Below, one piece after another: positions 22,380 to 34,549 of a stretch of 64,000 nt of DNA (position 1 is the stretch's first letter; every line of letters begins with the position of its first letter). This stretch comes from Cryptomeria japonica (Eukaryota > Streptophyta > Pinopsida > Cupressales > Cupressaceae). The stretch is taken from positions 375,487,392 through 375,551,391 of the forward strand of contig NC_081415.1 of assembly GCF_030272615.1 (NCBI RefSeq). The letters are read 5' to 3'. A program made the translations under genes and the position numbers. The notes under the pieces are model-generated. The model did no database searches. It was not told the origin of the DNA and was given only the letters and a program-made list of their open reading frames with translations.

Positions 22380-24270
22380 TATATCACAAAGTTGGTGTAG
22401 CAGGTTTAGAATTAGGGCCTTGAATGCTAATTATGCCTTTGTGTTTGGTAACATTGCATTCGGATTATTTTTATTTTATAATAAAATTATTTACATGGTT
22501 ATGTGCCTCACTGATGTAATTTATGACATAGTCATAGTGAGAATTGGTATAATTTATACCATCACCAAATTTAATGACTTTTCCTTTATCCTTTTTATGC
22601 TTTGGGAAGTGATTTATTAACATCTCATAGTCAGAGTTACCAAAAGGGGTGTGTCTGCCAACTGTAATTTTTCCATCATCAATAAGGCATTGCATCAAAT
22701 TTTAGAGCCGACTGTAACTATTAGTTTTGTGTCCCTTGTGTCTACGATACTCAAAAAAGTGATTGTCATTCCACCATGAGGATTTGACTTGTGGATTATA
22801 CTCTCTTATTTTTAGTAGTGTAATAAGATCATTTTCAAGAAGTTCCTTCAATGTTTATTAAAGTGACTATTCTAATGGTGTAAAGTTTCTTTTAGGAAGT
22901 CTCTTTAATTTTCTTTTCTCTTGTCTCAAGATGAACCTTTAAGGTTATGAATGGGTGATAAGGTTTTAGTAGTTTTCACATCAACAACTCCATCATTAAC
23001 CACATTCTTATTTTTAGCCCAAAAGGGTGTCCTATTGTTTGAATTTGATCTTGTCTTGTGATCTCGATCATTATTTATCTTGATAGTGCCATCATGAATA
23101 AGGGTTTGTTCAATTAGAAATCCTATGTCTATTAATTTATCAAAGGCGTCTAAACATTTAAAGAAAAGTTATTTTCCAATGTCCTTGTTCAAATTTTGAC
23201 AAAGGAGATCAACTAGTTGTTTGTTAGGAATGTTGCAAGGTTCTCTTTTGGTCAAGTGTCTCCATCTGTGTAAAAACAAGACAAAGGATTCTCCTTATTT
23301 TTAGCCCAAAAAGGTGTCATGTTGTTTGAATTCGATCTTGTCTTGTGATCTATAACATTTTTTTATCTTGATAGTGCCATCATGAATACGGGTTTGTTCA
23401 ATTAGAAATCACATTTCTATTACTTTGTCAAAGGAGTCTAAACATTTAAGCAAAAGTTATTTTCCAATGTCCTTGTTCAAATTTTGATAGAAGAGATCAA
23501 CTAGTTATTTGTCAGAAATGTTGTAATGTTCTTTTTTGGCCAAGTGCCTCCATATTTGTAGAAATGAGACAAAGAATTCTCCTTATTTTTGTTTGGTATT
23601 AAAGAGGTTTGTCATGGTCACTTCATGTTCATAGTTATAATCATAATGTGAAATAAATTTGTCAGCCGATTCTTGAAAAGACTTGATAGTTGGTGGTAGT
23701 TGTGACAACCATTCCATTGTGCCTCCTCCAAGACTACGAGGGAATAATAGATCATAAGGTATTTTTAATCAATAACAATTTCCAATTTAGTGGCTCAAAA
23801 TTCTCTCAAGTGATCCTTAGGATCCCCTTTTCCTCTATATTTATCAAGTTTTGGTATCTCCTAATGACTAGGAAAAGGTGGCATTGGAATGCTTGGATCA
23901 AAAGGATAGGGACATATATCCTCAATAGAAAAATTGTGAGATGATGTCTTATTTTTCATGAGAGTGTCCAACTCTTGTTTTAATTCTCTAAGTTCATCCA
24001 AAATAGGATCATTTGTAGGTGTTGGCTTTGATGTCTATCTGAAACATTTGTAACATGGTTGTAAGTAAAATGGTCTATGATATCTTACTTTTTCATCATT
24101 ATTTTTTTGGTATGTTTAGATTCACTAGATTTTTCATCTACCACGAGTAATGATATGTCAAAATTAGGGGGTATTTTGATTCCTTCATCAGCAAGGGCTT
24201 TGAAATATTGTTGTAAGTTACGTTTGACAACTTGTTTAAATAGTGTGGTGAATCTATTACCATGAAGTTA
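22380..24270 (-). pseudogene. gag: Decayed Ty3/gypsy (Tat-type) gag
   Basis: On minus, reading through stops: ESFVLFLHRWRHLTKRE and IGFLIEQTLIHDGTIKI near 23100-23270 match the capsid-domain pattern of the element B gag (GEPFLTFLQHWRRMFSRYP; IRMEDVLIKKGDI). RLPKRNFTPLE and TLKELLENDLITLLKI near 22800-22900 match FTPLEESYESTFKTLLANNLIMLL of element B. A damaged zinc-knuckle-like segment (YRRHKGHKTNSYSR) near 22690-22750 corresponds to CDFHRNKGHNINNC. A 287-bp internal tandem duplication lies at 23008-23590. No LTRs could be assigned. Confidence 0.65.
23008..23590. repeat. 287-bp tandem duplication inside the gag remnant
   Basis: Blocks starting near 23008 and 23295 share tatttttagcccaaaa, gatagtgccatcatgaata, gggtttgttcaattagaaat and ttattttccaatgtccttgt at a constant offset of about 287 bp. 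Confidence 0.85.
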
Positions 24271-24999
24271 TTCCTCTACATGTTCCTAGGTTACCTCTTC
24301 ATCGTCACATTCATTTTCTTGTTCTTCCTCATCTCCAACATTAATGTGTTCTTAATCATCAAGGTTTTTGTCCCAAGGTTTATCTTCTTGTTGTTTCATT
24401 TCTTTTCTTTCGTGTGCTCTTGTCTTAAGGTGAAGAGCTATCCACCTCATATAAAAAATTAGGATTGCTTTCACTTGTCTCCCATGCTAGATGCAATCAT
24501 CAATGTTATTGAATATAACATGGTCATCAATAATTTTCATGGCTCAAACCTAAGATGTATTTTAAATCTTCTCAATATCAATGTTCCTATTAAAACCATG
24601 TTTCTTGCTGACTTATACCCACCAGTGATAGACATAAACATGTGTTCTTAGCTGATGTACAAACCAATCAACATGATGATTTGTAGCACACTCAATTATT
24701 TTTGAGAATCATCTCTTTAGGTGTGAGTGGTAGGACTATGTGGTACCAATTGTTTCTTGCCCTTGATGCTTTAGTGTATAGAAACATCTGGACCACATAC
24801 TCAACATATTAGATCATCAAACCTGAAATATTCAATGAGGACATCTTTAAAGTCTTCAACATCTATGTGAATCTCATTCCTTTCAATATCCTCATTTATT
24901 GAATGATGCATAATAAATTTAAATCTATCAAACATCTCTCGTCTAACTACGTTAGCATTGACCTTTGCAATCAAGTTCTTCAACCACACACGTCTAACA
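24271..24999. other. No gene recognised
   Basis: Short open frames only (for example 24801-24989, minus), without recognisable motifs. May be the 5' part of the decayed minus-strand gag element. Confidence 0.35.
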
Positions 25000-26142
25000 T
25001 GTCAAGAGCGGTCACTTAAACCATGGGCCCCTAATCTCGAAAATATCACCAAGGTCCTAACCAAAGGCAATTAAATCAACTTTGAGCACACAATTAATTA
25101 ATTCTTCAATCATTAAATGTCACATGGCAAGCGAATTATTCTATATTAATTAAATATTTATTTAATTAATTAAATCATTCCAAGAAAATCATTTTGATCT
25201 ATTATCCTATTTAATTTATTAAATGTCCTAGCATATTTAATTAATTAATTAATTTTCCATTTAATCATAAAAAGGAATTAATTTATTACAAAAGAGGAAT
25301 CAATATGCAAAGCAAGAGTTAAATTGAAAATAAAATAAAATAATTGAATTGAGAGAGAAATCAAACTTGAGATATTATTTCTTCCTCTAAATTGAGATAA
25401 CTTGAAATCAGAAAAACAATTAAAATGAGTTATTAATCATTCTCTAAAATTGGAACTCAAAGCTTTTGAGAAAAGAAGTTCAGTTGCATTGAAAAGACTC
25501 TTTTCTTGAATAAATCAAAGAATATGCATGGAATCACCTATTTTTATCACAAGTGCATGGAATTAATTGAATTTTATCTCCAATAACTGAATTTGATCTC
25601 TCAATTATTTCAATTATCCTAAATTGTGCTTTTTCTTGAATAATCTCAACCGCTTGTTGCTAATTGATCTTGACCGTTGGTCTCTCTTTTGAATCTCTAT
25701 AAATTCAACCTTCATCTCTCATTCAAAACACCCTAGAGATTTATTGTTATTATACAGTTTTTGCTCTGGAGTCATTGAAGATATTGTGCTTGGTTTTTTG
25801 AGATTATTGCATCTTAGTTTAGATTTTTTGCATATTTAGTTCAATTATGATTGCTTGAATTCATATAGCTTATTATTCATTCATCTAGCATAATCTTGCA
25901 TCCATTTAGCTTAATATCATGCTCATATAGATTAAATCCTTCATCTTGGTGTAGTCTAGTCACTGTTATTGCTTATACAAATCTGAGAGCAAGTCTATAC
26001 TCGCATCTTTTAGAAGGCAATTGGTCGATTTGTGATGGTTTTATTTTTCATGTCTATATCTGTCTAACCATACATGTAATGACTTAATTGAAGCGTTCTG
26101 TCTTATAGCTTATAGATACTTATTCCACTTTTCACACACACA
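25000..26142 (+). repeat. 5' LTR of element A
   Basis: Shares with the element B LTRs aaaccatgggcccctaatct, the ttaattaaatatttatttaa region, ggtgtagtctagtcact, atcttttagaaggcaattgg and ccacttttcacacaca. The first ~25 bp are diverged, so the start is approximate. The end is set by the CA before tttc and the primer site. Confidence 0.8.
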
Positions 26143-26146
26143 TTTC

Positions 26147-26164
26147 TGGCATCCAACATGGGGC
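26147..26164 (+). promoter_or_regulatory. Degenerate primer binding site of element A
   Basis: TGGCATCCAACATGGGGC is the counterpart of TGGCGCCCACCGTGGGGC in element B with four mismatches. The decay implies the element is old. Confidence 0.7.
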
Positions 26165-26265
26165 AAAAGACTACATCTTTCGGCCTCGAAAGACTAACTT
26201 TTTTTTTCTTATTTTTCAGATTTTTATTTTTTCAAATTTTTGTTTGTACAGTTACTGTGAAATAT

Positions 26266-26360
26266 TGTACGAGATTTCCCATATGCCCGAACGACAACCT
26301 GCAGATATTGTGCGATCTCGTATGAATTATTGTACGGCTCGGTGAGAATCATCGTACGAT
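26266..26360 (+). repeat. TCGTACGA palindrome array, leader of element A (proximal)
   Basis: One exact TCGTACGA (26352-26359, inside the 10-bp palindrome ATCGTACGAT) plus variants such as ttgtacga near 26266, tcgtatga and ttgtacgg. Corresponds in position to 35853-35998 of element B. Confidence 0.65.
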
Positions 26361-27406
26361 ATTTTGTATTTTTGGGTTAAAAGCATATTTCATTCTTCAA
26401 GTGCTTTGTTCAATTTTATCATACTAACGCTGACCCTGGCTTGTTGTCTATTTGTTTGAGGAATTTTCACAGCCTAATCAGTTTTTGCAAAACCCTTGTC
26501 GAAGAATATGCTTGTCAAACAAAGACAATATGACTATTGATTCGTTGTCTTTGCAGGCTGCCTGAGGAGATTCAAGTAAATATCATGTATTCTTTAAATT
26601 TATTTTTAGGCACCTAAACTACTATCTTGTTAATGAACAAATTTGTCCTTCATGTTTTAAGAAAATTATGAGAGGTAGGAGAGTATGCTCTTGTCTGCAT
26701 AGACAATTAGAAATCCAGGTCCTTGAGGCTCTTTCTAAGTTTGAGATTTGTGTACCTTTAGCGGGCCTATCATAGTGGGAAAAAGTAATCACCCTGTGAG
26801 AACGACTCAAGTGAGTATAGTCGGACCTGGGCATTCCAACTCACTATAATAAATAGGTCTATGTTTGATTAAAGTCTTAGAGGATGGGATTATTTGAGTT
26901 TTCTCTTTGAGATCTCTCATATCGAGCATTTTGTAGGGCCTCGCGGTCTCAATCACGTTTACGTGACTACAACTTGTTTCGGTACCTTGTCAAGCTATAA
27001 GCCTCAATCATGCTTGCGTGACTTCAAGGTGTAATTTCAAACAAAATTCCTGACTAAGAACTATAAGATAGAGGCTACCCGGTTCACCTCCAAAAGGGGG
27101 GATAATCTTTGTGCAAGAGAGATAGTAACTCTCCCAAGATACTTTCCATTTTGTGCCCCCATTAGCATTTGGAGTCGGCTAATACGACGTTGAGAATCCA
27201 TTGCATGAGACTCAACGATCATATTCTAATTAGCTATTGGGTGTGTACCTAAGTCTACAAGCAAAGGTTTTCCTCTCTCACCAATTTGCATAGGGTTAGC
27301 GTGTTGTGATTGAACTCATTATACATATTGCGTGTTTACTGTGTTTTCATCCTTGAAACTGAAATTGGAATACCAAAACTAGAGAAAACAATAAACAACT
27401 CAGTGA

Positions 27407-27600
27407 TCAAAACTCTATCTGTATCTAAAACTAGTCTACCTTAGTTGTCAAAACTCTATCCGTATCAAAAACTAGTCCACCTTAGTGGTCAAAACTTTGT
27501 TCGTATCAAAAACTAGTACCTTAGTCATCAAAACTCTGTCCGTGTCACAAACTAGTCTACATCAGCTATCAAAAACTCAGTCCATCTCAAAACTGGTCAT
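27407..27600 (+). repeat. 39-41-bp tandem repeats in leader of element A
   Basis: Units start with tcaaaactctg-like words at 27407, 27448, 27489 and 27528 and contain aaactagtc. Homologous to the 39-bp repeats at 37006-37161. Confidence 0.75.
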
Positions 27601-27654
27601 CACTAGTGATTGAAAACTCTGTTTGTCATAATCTCATCTTTGTCCAGTAAACTA

Positions 27655-27964
27655 TCGTACGAGTCTTCTAAAATATCGTCCTACTGCTTATAATTTGTCG
27701 TACGAGGTTTCATCAATCTTGATAGTTTGTCGTCTAAGCCTCTATTCTGTGTCGTACGAAATCTGATACATTGTTGTCATGGTTAGGTAAGTGTCGTCTG
27801 AGCCTCTATTCTGTGTCGTACGAAAAATATTCATATACATTAGTTTATCATTTGAGGTCTACCCACCTATCGTACGAACCTAGGCAGCAACTCGTACAAA
27901 ATACTATTTTCATCGTCCTGAAGCTATCAAACTGTCATCTGGTTTTGTAAACCCTGTCATACAA
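27655..27964 (+). repeat. TCGTACGA palindrome array, leader of element A (distal)
   Basis: Exact TCGTACGA at 27655, 27698, 27752, 27816 and 27870. Variants lie at 27676, 27730, 27794, 27848, 27892, 27913, 27935 and 27957. Successive starts are mostly 21-22 or 32 bp apart. Confidence 0.8.
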
Positions 27965-28380
27965 ATCTCTGATTTTTTCAGTCGAGAATAGTCAAAATTG
28001 CCTAAAAACAGTCTACAACGAGCATAAATATAGTTATCATCATCTTGAGCATAAACAAATCTAAACAGTGTACTTCTGTCATTGTGTTGCACGATTTTGT
28101 CAATCATCTTTCAGCTAGTTCAATCAACCATTTATCAAACTTAAGTTACTTAGATAGCGTATTACACAGGATAGATCGTTCCTGAAACCAGACTGAGTCT
28201 TATTCATTTATCTCAAATCAAACTAGGTAACTTAGATCATGTCTTACATAGGATAGATCTTTCTTGAAACCAAACTAAATCTTAGTTGCTTCTCTCAATC
28301 AATACGTTAAACGAACAACTAGCTCCAAATTTGATCTTGACTTCTGCAACACATCTAGTTCTCGGTCCCATTTGTTCTAA

Positions 28381-29495
28381 ATGCCTATTCAAACCAGAAG
28401 CTCTTCTAAAAATTCTGAAAAAAGTAAGAAGCCCATGGCTACCTTGGCCCAACAAATTCAAGATCTCAAGAAAGAAATACATGACATTCAAGCCCAACAA
28501 AAATATTCAATGACTCCTCTTGAGATGAAAACTTGTGATATTAAGAACACTAGACTTCAAGAAATGCTAAAACAATTACATAAGATGGAGAAAAAAGTAA
28601 CTAACAATCAAAAGCCAAATCTCATACAAGATCACAAGACATCTTCACCAAGACAAAAAGACATATATCCCCTAGATAGACAGTTTACACCTTTGGGGCA
28701 ATCTATTGAGTCGACTTTGAAAGAGCTTCTTGAGCATAATCTTATCATATTGCCTAAGAAGACTGCATGGGGATGTGAAATTTTGAGTAAGTATTGTGCA
28801 TATCATAAACAAAATGAATATAAGACTTTACATTGCCTAGAATTAAAACATAAGATTCAAGATCTCATTGATAATGATGTCATTGAAATTGAAGATGCTA
28901 ATGACTCACCTAAAGAAAAAGAAGGAACTATTTCCAAGCATGATCAAAATTATGAACTTGTGTCTAGCAATGGCTTACATGTAGCCTACATCTCTTCCAT
29001 GACGTCTCCATCTCCTAAGATTCTCAACAACAATTCATACTATATCCCTCAAAGGATGAACCTAATGATGAAACTTCTCATGTTGATCCTCCATGGCTAT
29101 CTCAAGGGCCATCCCATCCAATGGTTGAAAAAGATCTTACCTCCCTAGAATCCCATGAGGATCCCATTATACCTTTCCATTTCATCCAAGATGATCCCCT
29201 TCCATCTCAAGAGAAAATCATACTTCCTAAACAAGATCATGATGCGTCTTCCACCTTTTCAATTGATCATATTAAAAATCAGGAGTCAAACACCCTTCCT
29301 ACTCTATCTGATGGTCCTCTTCCACGTCAAGATCAAAGTATACCTTCATCTCCTTGTCATAATCCTCCACGTTCACCTCAAGGATCCATCATGCCTACAA
29401 AGCCCTCTCATGATCCTACAAGTCAAAATATTTATAAACGCAAAGGGGTAGACCTTCACAAGCAAGAATCCCTCCATGTTAAAGAAACTATTTAG
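28381..29495 (+). pseudogene. Gag-like ORF of element A without capsid domain
   Basis: Starts MPIQTRSSSKNS, matching the element B Gag start MPIQTKISSKKE, then a short coiled coil (LAQQIQDLKKEIHDIQAQ). It jumps straight to FTPLGQSIESTLKELLEHNL and the knuckle-like YCAYHKQNEYKTLHCLELKH (C-x2-H-x7-H-C), both counterparts of element B Gag. The whole capsid part is absent. One frame change near 29030 links to the frame 29121-29495, rich in Pro, Ser, His and Asp. The stop is at 29493. Gag that has lost its capsid cannot build particles alone, so mobility would need a partner element. Confidence 0.6.
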
Positions 29496-30125
29496 GGTCA
29501 TGGCCTCAGTGACATTACTCAAGATGTTGGTATCCCTACTAAACTAAAATCCAGGTACACACCTTCCCCCTCACCTCTTCCATCTATTTTAGGACCCTAT
29601 ATTCATTCTTCCCTTGTGCAAGATCAACAAAGGCATACATTTTTGCATACATTCCATCCATCTAGAAGGACACAAAGGTTCACTAAGTAAAAGAAAAAAA
29701 AATCAAAAGCTATATGGGTTCCTAAGGCACTTGTAGAAGCAATGTGTTCCAAGAAACTACAAAATCATGAAAAATAAAAAACCATGTGGATCCCTAAGCG
29801 TCTCCTTGAAGCACAACAGTCTAAAGAAAATTCTAAATCAATAGCCAAGATTGTTGTTCCTCCATCCAAACCTTCCAAATCTATTTCTCCATCACCTCCT
29901 TCATCAATTTTGGATCTTTATGCCCCAAAATCCCTGGTTGTTCCTCCATCCAAATCTCAAAATCTGAGATCCACTTTTCCTCCAATCTACCATCCCCCAA
30001 GATGTGTGCCAATGGTGATCCCGCAAATGTTTCCATTTGCTTATGCACCAAACTTTAAATATCCGATCCATTATCCAACACCTCTTTTTCATCTTCCCAC
30101 ACCCCTTATCCGATCCTTTGCATAA
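29496..30125 (+). pseudogene. Pro/Ser-rich continuation with WVPK repeats
   Basis: Continuing past stops, the frame gives KAIWVPKALVEA and TMWIPKRLLEAQ about 25 residues apart, then PPSKPSKSISPSPPSS and a Pro/Tyr/His-rich tail ending at 30125. No known domain recognised. It may be the C-terminal half of the same element-encoded protein. Three or more stops make it non-functional. Confidence 0.4.
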
Positions 30126-31570
30126 AACTAAGGAAATCAACATTGGAGATGTTGGACATGTACACTTAGCTGAGTCCTTCTTGGAAATACATCTTTATGT
30201 TGGACCAATGAAATACCTACACAAAAATCCCTGGCCTTGTGAACAACATGCACCTTCAACAATATCATATCTAAGGGTTGGGTTAGTTTATCATTTGCTT
30301 TCTGCACTACATATCATTTTCTTAAAAGGACTGCATCACATATAGTTTCTTTTTTTCAAATGCATCTCATTCATACAATTTTTGCATTTGCATATAGAAG
30401 CATTAATAAAACAAGGCAATTGTTCACGCTTATCATTTCTTTGCATTCAAGACAAACAAGGGTTGTCTGCTTTCTTAGATATTCAGACATGAAGTCCTTG
30501 AGGTCCTAAGGTCATACATTTTCAACATTACCCTGTGACGATGCTTTACTTATGGTTGGGTAGTGATTTCACTATTTGAGACTTGTTAACCCAAAATCTA
30601 TCAATTGCTATATCTCAAACACATTAACAAAATCTCTAATTCATTCCAGACACCTAGTTGATCATATGACTGCTGAAAAATCTAAAATTCTACTTCAGCG
30701 TCGTTGTAATTGTCACACCCAAGTAGGTTTCATTACTTACATGTCAAGGAAAGAAAATAAAAATAAAAAAATGCTATGCCAAATATTCATCTCAAGGCAA
30801 GAGAGCAATGATATATAACTGAAATATCACGCATGCGAATGCGAAAATAAATAAATAAATAAATAAATCAATAAAATATTGACTATGGGATCATGTGAGT
30901 AACTCCATCAGGGCTATGGATGCCTGCTGGCAATGGAGCAATATTTGAGAAATTATAGTCTATAACCTTGTCGGAGCTCTAAAAGCTTGCTGGTAGCGAG
31001 GCTCTATTCGGGATGCTTTTGAAGTTAAGATAATCCACGTAGCTAGTCATATAGGATGCTAAGGATCTTTAGTGAACACAAGAGCGGGAATTAACTCATT
31101 TGCACTCACATAGGCAAAACAAGATCAAAGTTTCAAGAATCTATGGGGAAGTTTTCTGCATCTCCATTTGTAAATCCTAGTCACTAAGTGTGTTAATTTG
31201 GATGTTCCAAGGGACCTTAAGGATCGATTGACTGCTTATCTATGGAATTTTTTGTACCTCCAATTCAATTGGTGTATTACAAAGTGGTAAACAAACACGA
31301 TCATCCTTGTTCAAATAGGAAATGCATCTTCATCATGGATATTGCATTAACATACGTCATATCAAAAATTCATTGTCTCCACATGCATTTTGCAGATCAT
31401 CATGTCATATAGGTCTGCATATTGGGGGCATAGCTGCAAAAATCATAAAAATCCTAAAATGTCTTGAAAAAATTCTAAAAATAAAAAAAAATAAAAATAA
31501 AAAAAAAAATTGACAAAATCAAAGCAAGAAAGCATAGATCATCCATCAAACCAAATCAATCACAAACAAA
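30126..31570. other. Non-coding 3' part of element A
   Basis: No pol, no convincing ORF. Contains an AAAT microsatellite (about 30845-30867) and an A-rich run near 31484-31510. Confidence 0.45.
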
Positions 31571-31652
31571 TCCATCTAACCGTACATGTAACGACTTAAT
31601 TGAAGTGTTGTGTCTTACAACTTATAGATACTTATTCCACTTTTCACACACA
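31571..31652 (+). repeat. Remnant of the 3' LTR of element A
   Basis: Matches the final 82 bp of the LTR at 25000-26142 (tccatctaaccgtacatg... ttattccacttttcacacaca). The rest of the LTR is missing, so a deletion removed the pol region, polypurine tract and most of the LTR. Confidence 0.75.
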
Positions 31653-34544
31653 TATATAAATCACATTGAAACACTTATCTGCATCATGAATAATTTTACT
31701 CAATGTTAATTTTGTTTTAGGGGATGGATTGAAATATTTACAAAAATTACAAGGGTTGAGTGACAAATGAAATTCTAGATAGCTTTGATCTTAGCACTTA
31801 CATCATCCACCATGAATGCATTTAGTCTTCACTCAATATTCTTCATGTAAACCTATTGGAGAAGAATGCACATACAATATCCAATATCACATGCACATGA
31901 CTTGGACATAATAACCCATGCCACAGGTACCCCCATATGCATTGAGTAAAATGAAAGCATTGTACATGCAATTGAAACTATCATAAGGAATAGGGTATGT
32001 TGTATTAGTAATATGTTTTATTTTGAATAAAAATGTTTTAATTCAACTCTACCAAGGAATACACTACATACCTTCATTGTGAATTCATATAAAATGTAGA
32101 ATACATGGCCAGAAGGTTGTTTTCACCATATTGAAGTATCCAATCAAGTTTCTCAAGAAATTGAATCCCTAGTACAAATGAGACTTCTCCATCTCCATCA
32201 ACAATGGCACTATACACCTAATATGCAAACCACTTCTTGGGGTTCTCCATAACCCATTGTTGCACTAAAAGAGAATCACTACTATCAAACAAGTAGCTTA
32301 ATGTCTTAATTTTGCAATCATTGTTTCCAATATCATCCATGATAAGAAAATCATCCCTAGAAGATTGATCTTCAAATATGGTCATCTTCTCATGCACCAT
32401 TTGCTTAGGACCTCATTCTCACAAACTTGTTATTCATTTAACCATGATGAGGTATGCTTTCCTTGTCCACATGTTGAACCTAGTGGTACCATATAAACAC
32501 ATGGTTTGGCTTACGAACCATTATTCATGTGCTAAAATGATAGGTACAACCATGTTGTATTTTTTTGTGACCAAGCTACTAGATTTCCATAATTTGGGAA
32601 TTAAGTAAGGATCAAAAGGTGTTGCATCTTTTTCCCTAAATTCCTTTGGTCCATACACTCACCAATACCTATGAAAAATATAAATAATATTCATATTATT
32701 AATACCCATAGTTAACAAATAATTAGAGATTCTCTTTCACTTTACAATTTTAAATATAAACATTTTTACATAGCATATTACTCTTACATGTTATATTTTA
32801 GATATTATCAATCCTATTTTTTTGTATCAAAACAAAGAGGGGGTTTTCTCAAGTATGACTCTTGTGAAAGAAAGTTGGGTATAATTCCCTTGAACTTTCT
32901 CCCTTGATAAAATATTTTAATCTATCAGCCTCAATCCAAGCTAAAAATAATTCAGAACCTTTAAGGACATACTTCTTCCATGAAAGATCTTTGTGCAAAA
33001 AAGTCCACTAGATGGGTGTTGAATTGCTTCATCCATGATGCAAGACCAATCAACATACATCTAGTAGACAATAAAATTGTTAGAATTTGATTAGAAAATA
33101 ACCACACATGGTATAACACATTTGGTAGAAATTCTAGACATGTTTGGTAACCATTAAAATCATGTTATGTTTTAATTATTATAATTACGCCTATCATCAA
33201 AATCACAAGTAAAAATCCCAAGGATATCAAATGTATATGTATGAATAATGAAATTTAGTAACATCATAAAATAAATGTTCCTTCATTTGAATAAAAATTA
33301 TAATAATAGACTTGTTCAAAATAATCTGAAGGCTTCTAAAAATAGTATAAGCACAACAACTTGAAAGGGTGTGTACAAGAAACAAGGGGTCATGATATGG
33401 GTTAATCAAAGTGAAAATAGAGATCAAGGGCATGACCATGGGATAATGTGGAGACCAATAGGATATGAGTGGTGGAGATTACTAACCAAGGGAATGGTGA
33501 TAAGAGTTCACCATTTTATGTACGTACCACAAGTTAATTGTTGACTAGTCGAGGGCAATAAACATTAAACTAGAAAAATTTCTTCTCTAGATTTTTAGGA
33601 TTGAATTAATAAATATTAGCACAAAATTTTGATATGAATTTTGGTAGTGATGAATTTAGTGAACTAGGCCTAGGATAAAGAACAAATTGTAGGTTTCATG
33701 ACTTCAACTTGAAGATGTAAAATATCAAATTTTTGGGCATAAGAAGACATATTAAACATTAAATTATATAATGTAAAGCCCAAGGATACCACAATGAAAA
33801 TACCATGTACATAAGGACACCTAATTGCACAAGATCACACCCATGACCCATGGACATGTGCCAATTAGCTCATTTTATTTATGTTAGGTGTGTTTCAATA
33901 TATTTAATTATAAATTAAACATTATTTAGTGAGTCTTTTTTCTTCATTTACATAAAATAATAGGTGACTTGTCAATTATATTTTTTATTACGTTAGCAGG
34001 GAGGGCGGCCTGAACCCTTACAAAAAAACAAAATTAGAGAGCAACATCACAAATTCTAACATTAAACAACCAAAAAACAAGAAGTACACAAGCCTCTCCT
34101 AGAAGTAATAGAAAATCATCATATCATCATAACTAAACATACTAATCTTATCTAGTCACCACCTATCCATAAGATAACTACATGAAACTAAGTATAAAGA
34201 GTCCATAAACTTATCAGAGAAATCAATTCTAATAAAAGTCTGACTTGGCATTTATGTTTCTTTCACAAAGAATTTACTAATAATGGCTATAATATCTTAG
34301 AGTAATTATTAAAAAAGATCAAATTTTAAAAATAAAAATTAATAATCATAATTGGAATACTATCTTAAAACTTAAATTTAGATTTTTCTCTACCCCTGGG
34401 ACATCATTCAATAGGAAATATCATAATGGTTGGATGCTTAGAATTGGGTAAAATATTATAAATTTAAATTGATCTTTACTTATACCTTTCATGAAGCTAT
34501 AAAGATGATTTGACTATGTGACTAATGTAAGGATTGCATATAGA
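31653..34544. other. No gene recognised
   Basis: AT-rich. Minus-strand frames around 32000-32620 (for example 32218-32400) look faintly protein-like but match nothing I know and are broken by stops. Near 33980-34030 on minus, gggttcaggccgccctccct followed by an A-rich run resembles the 3' end of a plant LINE, but this is weak. Confidence 0.4.
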
Positions 34545-34549
34545 CTTGC
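34545..34549. repeat. Target-site duplication CTTGC, left
   Basis: cttgc precedes TGTAATACCC at 34550 and is repeated at 54417-54421. Confidence 0.9.

Larger units (their letters stand above)
25000..31652 (+). mobile_element. Element A: shortened Tat-type Ty3/gypsy derivative lacking pol
   Basis: The left LTR (25000-26142) and leader are homologous to those of element B (34550-54416). The leader contains TCGTACGA arrays and 39-41-bp repeats in the same order. Then comes a gag-like ORF lacking the capsid domain, a Pro-rich region, no pol, and only the last 82 bp of a right LTR (31571-31652). It is an older relative of element B that is either non-autonomous or has suffered a large deletion. 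No target duplication was seen. Confidence 0.75.

Noticed and set aside
27655-27964. CRISPR-like regular spacing
   Set aside because: Repeats are 8-bp palindromes at 22/32 bp without conserved 25-35-bp repeats or unique spacers, inside a plant retroelement leader, and no cas gene is present.
32000-32620. Possible gene remnant on minus
   Set aside because: Short frames joined only by ignoring several stops, with no motif identified.
33980-34080. LINE 3' tail on minus
   Set aside because: Only a short tail-like resemblance. No RT motifs or target duplication, so left as a remark.
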